Of a stretch of DNA of 64,000 bases, positions 39,861 through 48,196 are shown piece by piece. The position numbers and the translations under genes were made by a program. This DNA comes from Arthrobacter sp. CDRTa11 (GTDB lineage: Bacteria; Actinomycetota; Actinomycetes; Actinomycetales; Micrococcaceae): NCBI RefSeq assembly GCF_026427775.1, contig NZ_CP044532.1:2604001-2668000 (forward strand). The letters run 5' to 3'. Within the stretch, counting starts at the first letter, position 1, and each line of letters begins with the position of its first letter. Below the pieces are notes generated by a model. The model worked only from the letters and a program-made list of their open reading frames with translations. It searched no databases and had not been told where the DNA came from.

Positions 39861-41436
39861 TCGAGGCCTCCGGAAGGGAAGTTGCGGTGGCGTCTGCGCG
39901 GCCGGAGAGGACCAGTGTCAAAGCTGAGGCCGGGCCTTGATCGTCCACGATGACGCTGGTCAGGCCACGGCCCAGGCGGGCTTCCTCGGAGAGCAGGATG
40001 CGGGTGAATGGGTTACCGCCGGTGACAACAATGACAGCTGCCCGGGCCGGCAGCTGATCGAAGGCGGCGGCCAGGCCTGCTTCGGTGTCCGGTGCGGTGA
40101 GCAGCAGGCCTGTGTCGGCGTCGGCGTCGGCCGGGTTCATGACAAGGGGAACCACCCCGCCCTTGCCGGTCAGGGCAACTCGGCCGGCATGGCGCGTGAG
40201 TGTGAGCAGGCGCGAATCGAAGCGCACGGATCCGGCCGGGAGGGGTGTTTCCAGCGGGGCGTGTCCGTGCCGGGCGAGCCAATCCCGCTCCACCGACTCA
40301 ACCAGGCCTGGATCGCGCTGGCGTATCTTGTCGACGTCGATGCTGCGGGAGAAGAAGTGGAAGGTGAACTGTGTGGGCTCGAAGGAGTTGTAGTACCTCG
40401 CGAAGTGTTCCCACCAGCTCAGGCCGCCGCGTGCCTGGTTCTGGATTTTGGCCACCTGCGGCTGGCGCTCGGTTTCATAGTTGGTGAACGCCGTTTCCAG
40501 GTCGTCCTGGTGCGCCGCGATTTCGCGTACCAGGGTAATGGCGTCTTCCATGGCCATCTTGGTCCCGGAACCAACCGAGAAATGGGCCGTGTGCACCGCG
40601 TCGCCCAGCAGGACAACGTTGCCCTTGTGCCAGCTGCGCGTACGGCGGGTGCGGAAATTCGCCCACCGGGAGTTGTTGGCCACCAAAGGTTCGCCGGCAA
40701 TGTCTTCGGCGAACAGCTTCTCCAGGAACCGCTGCGTCTTCAGGTCCGACGTTCCTGGCGGCTGGCTGACGTCGAATTCGTCCAGGCCAGCTTTCCGCCA
40801 CGTCTCCTCGTCGGTTTCGACAATGAAGGTGCTGAGGTCTTCGCTGATCGGGTAGCCATGCACGGCGAAGTTGCCGAACTCACTTTGCCGGTGAACGAAG
40901 GTCAGGCCGCCGAACTTGTAGGTTGTGCCGAACCAGATGAACTTGGCCGTGGCCGTCTCGGAGGTGTGGCCCAGGCTCTCGCCAAGCTGCTCGCGGGTGG
41001 ATGAGTTGGCGCCGTCGGCACCCACGATCACGTCGAAACCGTCCAGGCGGGAAAGGTCGGGTACGAACTCGCCGAAACGCATGTCGACGCCGACTTCCGC
41101 GGCCCGTTCCTGCATGAGCTTCAGCAGTGTTTTGCGGTAGATGGCGGCCATGCCGTTGCCGGCAAAGCTCTTTCGCTCATCCTTGAGCCACACCTCGATG
41201 TCATCCCAGTGGGTCCCATAGTCCCGGAGGCCGTTGAGGACCACAGGATCGGCATCGTTGATCCGGCGCAGTGTTGCGTCCGAGAAGACAACGCCGAACC
41301 CGAAGGCGTCGCTGGCCTGGTTTCGTTCGAAAAGGACCACTTCCGCCTCGGGAACAGTCTGCTTGAACAGGGTTGAGAAGAAGAGTCCGCCGGGACCGCC
41401 GCCTATGCAGGCTATGCGAAGTGCCATCGTTGCCAC
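39853..41436 (-). CDS. FAD-dependent aryl-CoA hydroxylase (salicylyl-CoA 5-hydroxylase-like)
   Basis: The 527-residue flavin monooxygenase has FAD motifs ACIGGGPGGLFFSTLF near the start, VIVGADGANSSTRE (DG motif) and VLLGDAVHTAHFSVGSGTKMA (GD motif). The pattern fits salicylyl-CoA 5-hydroxylase and the monooxygenase half of 2-aminobenzoyl-CoA monooxygenase/reductase. After about residue 400 the sequence no longer looks like a monooxygenase; the end ILLSEEARLGRG to LVLSGRADA resembles the end of an Old Yellow Enzyme domain that follows in bifunctional relatives, suggesting internal loss. First gene of the catabolic operon, with a PaaX-type operator pair upstream. It should give gentisyl-CoA or a hydroxy-anthranilyl-CoA. 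Confidence 0.85.
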   Translation of the reverse strand: MATMALRIACIGGGPGGLFFSTLFKQTVPEAEVVLFERNQASDAFGFGVVFSDATLRRINDADPVVLNGLRDYGTHWDDIEVWLKDERKSFAGNGMAAIYRKTLLKLMQERAAEVGVDMRFGEFVPDLSRLDGFDVIVGADGANSSTREQLGESLGHTSETATAKFIWFGTTYKFGGLTFVHRQSEFGNFAVHGYPISEDLSTFIVETDEETWRKAGLDEFDVSQPPGTSDLKTQRFLEKLFAEDIAGEPLVANNSRWANFRTRRTRSWHKGNVVLLGDAVHTAHFSVGSGTKMAMEDAITLVREIAAHQDDLETAFTNYETERQPQVAKIQNQARGGLSWWEHFARYYNSFEPTQFTFHFFSRSIDVDKIRQRDPGLVESVERDWLARHGHAPLETPLPAGSVRFDSRLLTLTRHAGRVALTGKGGVVPLVMNPADADADTGLLLTAPDTEAGLAAAFDQLPARAAVIVVTGGNPFTRILLSEEARLGRGLTSVIVDDQGPASALTLVLSGRADATATSLPEASNA

Positions 41437-41480
41437 CTAATACGTTGTGGGGGAGCCGTTGAGATACGCCTCTTCCCCAG

Positions 41481-41522
41481 TATGTAACTAACTTCCGTTG
41501 ACCGTCAAGCTGGCGTTACATA
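41481..41522. promoter_or_regulatory. TATGTAAC/GTTACATA operator in front of the hydroxylase
   Basis: TATGTAAC (41481-41488) and GTTACATA (41515-41522) form a perfect 8-base dyad with 26 bases between. The half-site GTTACAT recurs at 42500-42506 before the transporter, so both units are probably controlled by the PaaX protein encoded between them. Confidence 0.55.
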
Positions 41523-41548
41523 TCCACAGTGTAACCGGAACGTCCGGC

Positions 41549-42382
41549 CTACGCCAGCACTTCCCTGCCCGGCGCTACCGGCTGGCCAATGACGCCGGAC
41601 ACAAACTCCGTAGCCGCAGGCCCGAGTTGGCGGTGGATTGCGCCAAAAAGGCCATACGCTTCACTGCTGGGCCAGTTCTGTGGCTGCAGCGCCGGGGGCA
41701 GGTGAGGGTCGCGGAAGGGAAACCGGCGAAAGTCGCCGATCACGTGCATGCGCTCAATCAGTGCTGTGCGCCCGTCCTTGACCGCGTTCCCAGTCTCATC
41801 ATTCAGTGCGGAGTAGCTGCTGATGAACTCCTGATAATCGGCGCCCAGCTGTTCAAGATCCCAACAGCGCGCCGCCAGGTCCCTGTCCTGCTCAAGGTCT
41901 CCGGTTCCGCACCACAAGACGTCAATCCGTGCCGAGGGATATTCTGCGGCCAAATCCCGTGCTTCGGGCATCAGTTCGTGCGGACTCAGCCAGGTGGACG
42001 GTGACAGCTGGCCAAAGCCATGCCAGGCAAGCCGCTTCCGCAGCTCTTCGCGGACGGCCCGCTCGGATTCGGGAACCTGGTAGATCACCATCGTCCAGCG
42101 GCCCTCCCAGCTGTCGTCCCGGTACCGGAAAATCCGCTCACGGCCCTCATCGAGAATCTCCAGCATGTGCGGAGTGAGCGAATATACGGTCTCGCGGCCG
42201 ACGCGTCGGGTGGTGAACCAGCCCTCGTTGCGGAGGCGGGAGAGGGTGACGCGGACCGTCGCCGGTTCAATATCGAAGACGGAAAGCAGCTCCGTGAGGT
42301 CAGCAAGCCTGGCCTCGCTCCCCGCATAGCGGAGGTAGTCTCCGAAAAGGTCCAGGACCAGGGCTCTGGGCTTCCACTGCAT
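41549..42382 (-). CDS. PaaX family transcriptional regulator
   Basis: The 277-residue protein is a PaaX-type repressor, a family that senses aryl-CoA esters. Features are the N-terminal winged helix (VLDLFGDYLRYAGSE, and the recognition part VRVTLSRLRNEGWFTTRRVGRETVYSLT as halves VRVTLSRLRNEGWF and RETVYSLT), a Cas2-like middle domain with WEGRWTMVIYQVPES, and the C-terminal PaaX domain ending in IHRQLGPAA. ATG 42382 has GGAGG upstream. It lies between the aryl-CoA operon and the divergent transporter, with matching half-sites on both sides; a CoA thioester from the pathway is the likely inducer. Confidence 0.92.
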   Translation of the reverse strand: MQWKPRALVLDLFGDYLRYAGSEARLADLTELLSVFDIEPATVRVTLSRLRNEGWFTTRRVGRETVYSLTPHMLEILDEGRERIFRYRDDSWEGRWTMVIYQVPESERAVREELRKRLAWHGFGQLSPSTWLSPHELMPEARDLAAEYPSARIDVLWCGTGDLEQDRDLAARCWDLEQLGADYQEFISSYSALNDETGNAVKDGRTALIERMHVIGDFRRFPFRDPHLPPALQPQNWPSSEAYGLFGAIHRQLGPAATEFVSGVIGQPVAPGREVLA

Positions 42383-42479
42383 AAGATCCTCCAACTTGGG
42401 CCTGCCAAGGCGATTCAAGCCGCCAAAGGCGATTAGACCCGCCAAAAACGGTCCGACCGATCGAAGTGAAACAAACTTC

Positions 42480-42507
42480 TTGACGGACCTCTAAATTATG
42501 TTACATT
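42480..42507 (+). promoter_or_regulatory. promoter with operator for the AAHS transporter
   Basis: TTGACG at 42480-42485 and TACATT at 42502-42507 are 16 bases apart. The quasi-palindrome ATGTTACAT at 42498-42506 overlaps the -10 and shares GTTACAT with the dyad before the hydroxylase gene. Confidence 0.5.
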
Positions 42508-42584
42508 CAATGTGGGTCAGATCACAGACGGCCCTCACATCCCTGGCACAGCCACAACGTCGTGTATATCACCTGGAGTCCCTT

Positions 42585-43946
42585 ATGGCTTTCTCCCCAC
42601 AAAATTCAGCGCCGGCCGGTCCGCGTAAATCTCCCGCCGTCGTTATCTTCCTTTGCTTCCTGGCCATCGTGTTCGACGGCTATGACCTGGTGGTCTACGG
42701 GGCCATCGTTCCCAAGCTGCTGGCCTATGAACCCTGGGGACTGACCCCCGTGCAGACCGGCGCCATCGGAAGCTACGCCCTGGCCGGCATGTTCATTGGT
42801 GCCATCCTCATCGGCTACCTCACCGACATTGTCGGCCGCAGGAAAGTCATGATGGTGTCCATCGCATCCTTTTCCCTGCTGATGTTGCTGACCGCCTGGG
42901 CGCCCACCCCGGAACTCTTTGGGCTGTTCCGCTTCCTGGCCGGTCTCGGACTGGGCGGGGTCATCCCGACGGCGATCGCCCTGACCGTGGAATTCTCCAA
43001 ATCGAACCGGCGCAACTTCAACAATGCCCTGATGTTCTCCGGCTACGCAGTTGGGGGAATCCTGGCCGCTTTGCTGTCCCTCGCTTTCCTCGGCATGCTT
43101 GGATTCCAGGGCATGCTTGCGCTGGGGGGCCTGCCCCTCGTCACCGTCGTCCCGCTGCTGTTCTGGTTCCTCCCCGAATCGCCTGCCTATCTCGCAGCCA
43201 GGGGCTACCGGGCCCAGGCAGAACGGCTCACCGCCGATTATGGACTGGAGCCGCTGCCGCCGGCGCGGGTTGAAGGCGATGCGCCGGTCGCCGGCCGCTT
43301 CCGCACTCTGCTCACCGGGCGCCTGCTGGCTGCGATGATCCTCTTTTGCCTGGCCGGAATCTGTGGCCAGACCTTGGTCTACGGCCTCAACACGTGGCTT
43401 CCGCAGCTCATGGTGATTGCCAAGTACTCGCTCGCCTCATCCCTGACGTTCCTCCTGACAGTTAATATCGGTGCCGTGATCGGGGTGCTCGTCTCATCGC
43501 GCCTCGCGGACCGTTTCGGCCCGCGGCCGGTCACCGCTACAGCCTTCGCCAGTTCCGGGGCCGCCCTGGTCCTGATGGGATCCGGCATCATGCCACTCCC
43601 GGTGATGTACCTGCTGGTCGCCGTGGTGGGATTCGGCTCGGTGGGGGCACAAATCCTGGTCAACGGCTTCGTGGCGACGTACTTTTCAGGGGCAACACGG
43701 GCCACGGCACTGGGCATCACCCTGGGCATCGGCAGGATCGGCGCCGTGCTGGCCATTTCGGGAGGCGGCGTTCTTGTGGCCGCATCCCTGGGAACGTTCA
43801 TCAACTTCTCGGTCTGGGCCATTGCGGCAGCAGTGGGCGTGCTGGCGGTCATGACCGTGCCACGGCTTCAGGCGGCCGCCGTCACCACCACGGCGCAGGC
43901 AGCCGCAGAACCTGCTGCTGCCTCCACCGACGCCGTCGCACGCTGA
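42585..43946 (+). CDS. MFS aromatic acid:H+ symporter (AAHS family)
   Basis: The 453-residue protein has twelve hydrophobic segments and AAHS hallmarks: the TM1 motif FDGYDLVVYGAIVP with the acidic Asp-Tyr-Asp, and the loop motif GYLTDIVGRRKVM after TM2. AAHS carriers import benzoate, salicylate, gentisate, 4-hydroxybenzoate and similar acids. The start 42585 was chosen for CTGGAG seven bases upstream and because the family's N-terminus begins there; the open frame upstream runs through the promoter. Placed divergently from paaX, it probably brings in the substrate of the CoA ligases. Confidence 0.9.
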   Translation: MAFSPQNSAPAGPRKSPAVVIFLCFLAIVFDGYDLVVYGAIVPKLLAYEPWGLTPVQTGAIGSYALAGMFIGAILIGYLTDIVGRRKVMMVSIASFSLLMLLTAWAPTPELFGLFRFLAGLGLGGVIPTAIALTVEFSKSNRRNFNNALMFSGYAVGGILAALLSLAFLGMLGFQGMLALGGLPLVTVVPLLFWFLPESPAYLAARGYRAQAERLTADYGLEPLPPARVEGDAPVAGRFRTLLTGRLLAAMILFCLAGICGQTLVYGLNTWLPQLMVIAKYSLASSLTFLLTVNIGAVIGVLVSSRLADRFGPRPVTATAFASSGAALVLMGSGIMPLPVMYLLVAVVGFGSVGAQILVNGFVATYFSGATRATALGITLGIGRIGAVLAISGGGVLVAASLGTFINFSVWAIAAAVGVLAVMTVPRLQAAAVTTTAQAAAEPAAASTDAVAR

Positions 43947-43949
43947 GGC

Positions 43950-43967
43950 CCGGCCGTTCACGGCCGG
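43950..43967 (+). terminator. short hairpin after the AAHS transporter
   Basis: CCGGCCG-TTCA-CGGCCGG starts four bases after the stop codon. The seven-base arms are perfect; it may be only a partial terminator before the hydrolase gene. Confidence 0.4.
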
Positions 43968-44027
43968 CAGAAGCTAAATCCCGCGCACGTAACAAACGAA
44001 CAACCCATCAAATGACAAGGGCGTCCC

Positions 44028-44828
44028 ATGCAAACCGAGAACATCACCACCCACACTGTTCAATCCGCCGACGGCACGCTGATCGGCTACCGCAGGCTAG
44101 GGTCAGGCAGCCCCATCGTCCTTGTCCACGGGAGCATCTCAACCGGGGACCAATGGCATGGCGTTGCCGCTGAATTGGCCCGGACCAACACGGTGTACGT
44201 GATGGACCGCCGCGGCCGCGGGCTGAGCGCGGACGCTGAGGAGTACGCTCTTGGTACAGAATCCGATGACATCAAAGCCCTGCTGGAGGTGGCCGGCGAG
44301 GGTTCCGCACTGCTGGGGCACTCGTACGGCGCGATCTGCGCCCTTGAGGCTGTTCGGACCGGAGCGTCAGTTTCATCGCTGGTGCTTTATGAGCCTCCGC
44401 TGCCTGTCGACGCACCCACGGCAGGAGCAGCGCTGGAGGATTACGCCGCTGCGGTGAACGAGGGTGACGGGGACAAGGCCATGCGGATCGCCGCCGCCCA
44501 CTTCCTGCGGATCAGCCCGGAGGAAACCGAGGGACTTGCTGCATCCCCGCTGTGGGCAGGGATGGTTGGCCTCAGCGCCACCTGGACACGTGAACTCAGG
44601 GAAATTGATCTGACCGATGTCCTCATTCAGCAGTACGCGGACCTCGACGTTTCCACACTGCTGCTGGTTGGCGAGGCGAGCCCAACACACCTGGTTGGCG
44701 CCTCAACGCATCTTCAGCAGAGACTGGCGAACGTTACCGGGCACCGCATGCCAGGCCAGAGCCACTTTGCCCATGTCATGGACCCTGCAGGTGTGGCCGG
44801 TGCCATCCAGGCGTTCATCAACCGCTGA
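44028..44828 (+). CDS. alpha/beta hydrolase
   Basis: The 266-residue alpha/beta hydrolase has the oxyanion segment IVLVHGSIS, nucleophile elbow LLGHSYGAI (Ser in GHSYG), an acid candidate Asp in the region after YADLDVSTLLLVGE, and the catalytic His in MPGQSHFAHVMDP. It follows the aromatic acid transporter by 81 bases. In the salicylyl-CoA route a thioesterase releasing gentisate is required and no other hydrolase is nearby, so an acyl-CoA thioesterase role is worth testing; ester or lactone hydrolysis is equally possible from sequence. Confidence 0.85.
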   Translation: MQTENITTHTVQSADGTLIGYRRLGSGSPIVLVHGSISTGDQWHGVAAELARTNTVYVMDRRGRGLSADAEEYALGTESDDIKALLEVAGEGSALLGHSYGAICALEAVRTGASVSSLVLYEPPLPVDAPTAGAALEDYAAAVNEGDGDKAMRIAAAHFLRISPEETEGLAASPLWAGMVGLSATWTRELREIDLTDVLIQQYADLDVSTLLLVGEASPTHLVGASTHLQQRLANVTGHRMPGQSHFAHVMDPAGVAGAIQAFINR

Positions 44829-44853
44829 TCCCGCAAAGTAGCAGCAGTTGGCC

Positions 44854-44880
44854 GGGCTCCCGGGAAGTGGCCGGGAGCCC
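44854..44880. terminator. bidirectional hairpin between hydrolase and MFS genes
   Basis: GGGCTCCCGG and CCGGGAGCCC are perfect 10-base arms around a seven-base loop, midway between convergent genes. Confidence 0.65.
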
Positions 44881-44914
44881 CGCCGACTAACCCTTCCGAC
44901 CAAGCGAACGAAGG

Positions 44915-46285
44915 TCACGCATTTTGGGCTTCCCGCAGAACGCTTACCCTGGCGGGCGTTTTGGGGACGAACCGGCGGATGAATGTGGCCGTTATCGCCC
45001 CCAGCAGGGACAGCAGGAGCCATGGAGCGAGTGCAGTGCTCGACGGCGTGTAGGCGAGTTCGTAAAGCGGGGCCAGGGCCGCGTTGCCGATCACGACGGC
45101 GAGCCCCCCGGCGCTGGCGAGCAGGCCGTAGTAGGCGCCGGTGGACCGTCCGGCGGAGAATTCCAGGACCAGCCCCATCGCCATGGGTGTGACGCACATG
45201 TTGCCGAGGGCGAGGCCTGTCACCAGCAGGAGGGCAGGCAGGATGGGAAGTTCGCTGGGCGGAGGGACCACTGCCAGGACTCCCAGGGAAGCGAAGCCCA
45301 TGGACTGCAGGGCAAATCCCAGGGGAAGCGCTGTTTTCGGCCCGGCTTTGCGCATGAGCCGGGCTATGGGCCATTGAAGCGTGATGGTCAGGACTGACGC
45401 GTAGGCGAACACGACGGCCAGGGCCTGGACCCCTGCCCCGGTGCGTTCCAGCTCTACCGGAAGCCCGAAATAGAGCTGGTTGGTGGCCAGGAGGTTGACA
45501 CTGTAGAAGGCGGCGAACCCGATGAACCTTTTGTCCTTGAGGCAGGACCAGAGGCCTGACGGCGGCGCGTGACCCGAAAGGTCCGCTGAGGTTTTGGGCG
45601 CTTGGGCCGGAGCCTTGGGCAGGAAGAGCCAGAAGACCAGGGCCATCACTGCAAAGACAGCGGACCCGGCCAGCAGGGAAGTGTCGAAGCCGGTATGGAG
45701 CAGAAGGGATCCCAGCAGCGGACCGACAACCACGCCTACTTCGCCGCAGATCACCAGCAAGGCAAAGAGAGAGGCTCTGTTGTTCTGCGGTGCGGCGCCG
45801 CTGTTCGCACGCTCGTCTTCGGTTCCCGGTTCCTGGTTGCCCGCCCGGCCGGTGCCGCCCTCCGCGGCGGCGGCCACCAGGCTTTGCAGCGCAGGCGAAA
45901 ACAGTGCCCCGCCGATACCCGTGATGATGGCACCGAGCAGGAACAGCGGAAAGTCCGTGGCCCAAACGAGCAACAGAAAGCCGGCAATCCGTACCAGGCA
46001 GCCCGTGATCATTGACTGCCGAGCTCCCCACCGGTCGGCCAATGCCCCGCCGAACAGGAACATACCCTGCTGGGCGAAGGTACGAGCGCCAAGTACGATG
46101 CCGATGGCCATCGCGCCCATCCCGAAGTCGTTCCGCATGGCTACTGCCAGGAACGGCACTACTGCATAGAAGCCGATATTGAAGATCAGCTGGCTGGCCA
46201 GCAGCAGCTGCGGCGCAGGTTCAACCCTGGCAGGACGCCGACGGGTGAGTTTCGGGCGCGGCTTCCGCGCCGCCGTCGGGCTCAT
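44915..46285 (-). CDS. MFS transporter (drug/multi-substrate exporter type)
   Basis: The 456-residue protein has a basic N-terminus, twelve hydrophobic segments and the MFS loop motif FGGALADRWGARQSM after TM2, which corresponds to the GxxxDRxGR signature. The central cytoplasmic loop is enlarged with a polar insert (GGTGRAGNQEPGTEDERANS) between TM5 and TM6 that I do not recognise. It resembles MdtH-like efflux proteins by general pattern, but the substrate is unknown. It stands as a single gene, with A/T-rich sequence at 46340-46400 as the promoter region. Confidence 0.85.
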   Translation of the reverse strand: MSPTAARKPRPKLTRRRPARVEPAPQLLLASQLIFNIGFYAVVPFLAVAMRNDFGMGAMAIGIVLGARTFAQQGMFLFGGALADRWGARQSMITGCLVRIAGFLLLVWATDFPLFLLGAIITGIGGALFSPALQSLVAAAAEGGTGRAGNQEPGTEDERANSGAAPQNNRASLFALLVICGEVGVVVGPLLGSLLLHTGFDTSLLAGSAVFAVMALVFWLFLPKAPAQAPKTSADLSGHAPPSGLWSCLKDKRFIGFAAFYSVNLLATNQLYFGLPVELERTGAGVQALAVVFAYASVLTITLQWPIARLMRKAGPKTALPLGFALQSMGFASLGVLAVVPPPSELPILPALLLVTGLALGNMCVTPMAMGLVLEFSAGRSTGAYYGLLASAGGLAVVIGNAALAPLYELAYTPSSTALAPWLLLSLLGAITATFIRRFVPKTPARVSVLREAQNA

Positions 46286-46466
46286 CTTTTGCCGCCGAGG
46301 GGGAGGGCCGGGAACATGGTGGATCCTTAAGTGCGGGGTGCCGGGGAATACTCCTCAACTTATCAAGAATCATTCGCAATAGAGTGCTTGTGTCGCAGTA
46401 AGTCACAAACCCGACAGGCTCGAAAGGTAACTGGCGCGCAGCTCGCCGCCACCTTCGCTCCGGTCG

Positions 46467-47393
46467 CTATCCGGTGAAGGACGCGATCAGGAACAGCAGG
46501 CAAGGCAGGTAGAGAACGCCGGCGATCGTTTGCAGCGTGACAGTCGATGCCATGAGGGTGGAGTCCCCGCCGAGGGCCTGGGCCATGACGTAGGCAGAGG
46601 ACGCGGTAGGGAGCGCCAGGAACAGGACGATGATTCCGGCCGGCGGCCCGGCCAGCCCGATGAGAACGCATGCTGCTGCGGCGATTCCGGGCAGGACGAG
46701 GAATTTGACGGCCGAGGCGTAGGCAATGGGTGGTAAATTGCGTCCGAGACTGCTGATTTTGAGGGCAGCTCCGACGCAGAGCAGGCCCACGGGCAGCGAA
46801 GCGCTGCCTAGTGCACGGACCAGGTCCTGTATCCCGGCCGGCAATCCGGAGCCTGAGAGGTTGAGTACCAATCCGGCCGCGCAGGCGAGGATCAGGGGGT
46901 TGGTGCCCAGGCTCCGGAGTGTTCCGGTGATCGAGAGTGGTTTGCTGCCATAGCGGGCAAAGGCGATGGTGCACAGCACATTGACCACCGGGACCAGAAT
47001 TGCGTTGGTGACGGCTGCCAGGGCCACCCCATGTTCCCCGTAGAGGACCACAGCGACGGAAAGCCCCAGGTAGTTGTTGAACCGGATGCTTCCCTGCACC
47101 ACTGAGGTGAAGGCTGGCCCGTTGAAGCCGATCCGGCGCTGCACCAGGACCAGTGCGGTGGCAGTCAGGACCACAGATCCGGCCAGGACGGCGGCCATCG
47201 CACCGATCGGCAGGTGGGAGGGTTCAGCGTTAGCGGTCCCGTGGACAAACAGGGCGGGGAGGAGAACGTAGTAGCAGAGCTTTTCAGCCTGGGGCCAGAA
47301 CTCGGATGTGAGAAACTTCCTGGCCCTCATGGCAAATCCGGCCCCGATGAGTCCGAGGACAGGAAGCAGAGCCACAAGACTTTCGGCTACCAA
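46467..47393 (-). CDS. AEC family transporter
   Basis: The 308-residue protein shows about ten hydrophobic segments and the auxin efflux carrier/malate permease pattern, such as LCYYVLLPALFVHGTANAE and the C-terminal LPTASSAYVMAQALGGD. Bacterial AEC proteins move organic acids. The start is TTG at 47393 with no strong ribosome binding site, but TM1 (LVALLPVLGLIGAGF) begins right after, so little can be missing. Divergent from the CGNR regulator. Confidence 0.85.
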   Translation of the reverse strand: MVAESLVALLPVLGLIGAGFAMRARKFLTSEFWPQAEKLCYYVLLPALFVHGTANAEPSHLPIGAMAAVLAGSVVLTATALVLVQRRIGFNGPAFTSVVQGSIRFNNYLGLSVAVVLYGEHGVALAAVTNAILVPVVNVLCTIAFARYGSKPLSITGTLRSLGTNPLILACAAGLVLNLSGSGLPAGIQDLVRALGSASLPVGLLCVGAALKISSLGRNLPPIAYASAVKFLVLPGIAAAACVLIGLAGPPAGIIVLFLALPTASSAYVMAQALGGDSTLMASTVTLQTIAGVLYLPCLLFLIASFTG

Positions 47394-47615
47394 CGGTTCG
47401 TGGGCTTCCGTGGCGCAGCTGAGGCTGTCTGATGTGTCATTGGCTGATGGGCGCGAGTCACTTTTTCACGACGGCGGCAAGGAGGTTTTCAGTGCCCTCC
47501 CTCAGCCGCATGGTGTGGGCGCCGCAGGGGCAGTGGGAGTAGGTGACGGTCCCCGAGGACGTGGAGTGCCGGGATTGGACTTGCCAGTGATGTGTGTGCA
47601 TGAATCAAGCATTTC

Positions 47616-47644
47616 GTAATGGGTTGATGCCGTTCAACCATTAC
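47616..47644. promoter_or_regulatory. imperfect inverted repeat before the CGNR gene
   Basis: GTAATGGGTTGA and TCAACCATTAC pair over 11 bases with one extra G in the left arm and six bases between. It ends ten bases before the ATG of the CGNR gene, consistent with autoregulation. Confidence 0.5.
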
Positions 47645-47653
47645 AGTTAGGGG

Positions 47654-48193
47654 ATGGCCTACAGTCACGAAAACCAGGTGGGAGCTCAATTGGCAGCTGC
47701 CCTGGTGAATGCCCCTGAAGCTCAGGATCTGGAGGCTGTGCTGGAAGAATTCAGCATTCGGGAGCCCCGGCTGGATGACACGGCTGAACGAGGCCTGCGG
47801 GTATGGGCCGAGGAACTGAAACCGGCCTTTGCAGCCGAATCCGTGGAGGAGAGATGCACCGCCATCAATGCGCTCCTCGACAGCGCCGCCGGGAGAGTGT
47901 CCCTCACCACCCATGACGGCTCGCGGCCGCACCTCCACCTTTTCCCCGAAGGCGATGACGTCCTGTCCCGGGTCAAGGCTGTCACGGCCGGCGGGCTCGC
48001 ATTGTTTATTGCCTGGAGCGGTGGCGAACGGATAGGCACCTGCGCCCGGCCGAGTTGTTTTAATGCTTTTGTTGATAACTCAAAAGCAGGCAGGCAGCGG
48101 TACTGCAGCGCCCGGTGTGGAAACACCGACGCCGTCGCCCGGCACCGGCAGCTGCAAAGGAAACCACGTGTCCGTGCCGATGCGGCACGGTGA
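47654..48193 (+). CDS. CGNR zinc finger transcriptional regulator
   Basis: The 179-residue protein has an N-terminal ABATE-type stress-associated domain (WAEELKPAF and similar) and a C-terminal CGNR zinc finger, visible as GTCARPSCFNAFVDNSK and RQRYCSARCGNTDAVARHR, with four Cys for zinc and the eponymous Cys-Gly-Asn-(Thr/Arg). Such proteins bind DNA; most are uncharacterised. The gene is divergent from the AEC transporter, which it may control, and has an inverted repeat just before it. Confidence 0.9.
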   Translation: MAYSHENQVGAQLAAALVNAPEAQDLEAVLEEFSIREPRLDDTAERGLRVWAEELKPAFAAESVEERCTAINALLDSAAGRVSLTTHDGSRPHLHLFPEGDDVLSRVKAVTAGGLALFIAWSGGERIGTCARPSCFNAFVDNSKAGRQRYCSARCGNTDAVARHRQLQRKPRVRADAAR

Positions 48194-48196
48194 GGA

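Noticed and set aside
46285..46317. An 11-codon ORF overlapping the MFS start as ATGA
   Set aside because: It has no ribosome binding site and is too short to separate from chance.
46360..46400. Fur/Zur-like box before the MFS gene (TTATCA-N2-AATCATT pattern)
   Set aside because: The match to a 7-1-7 Fur box is poor, and no metal-related gene is adjacent.
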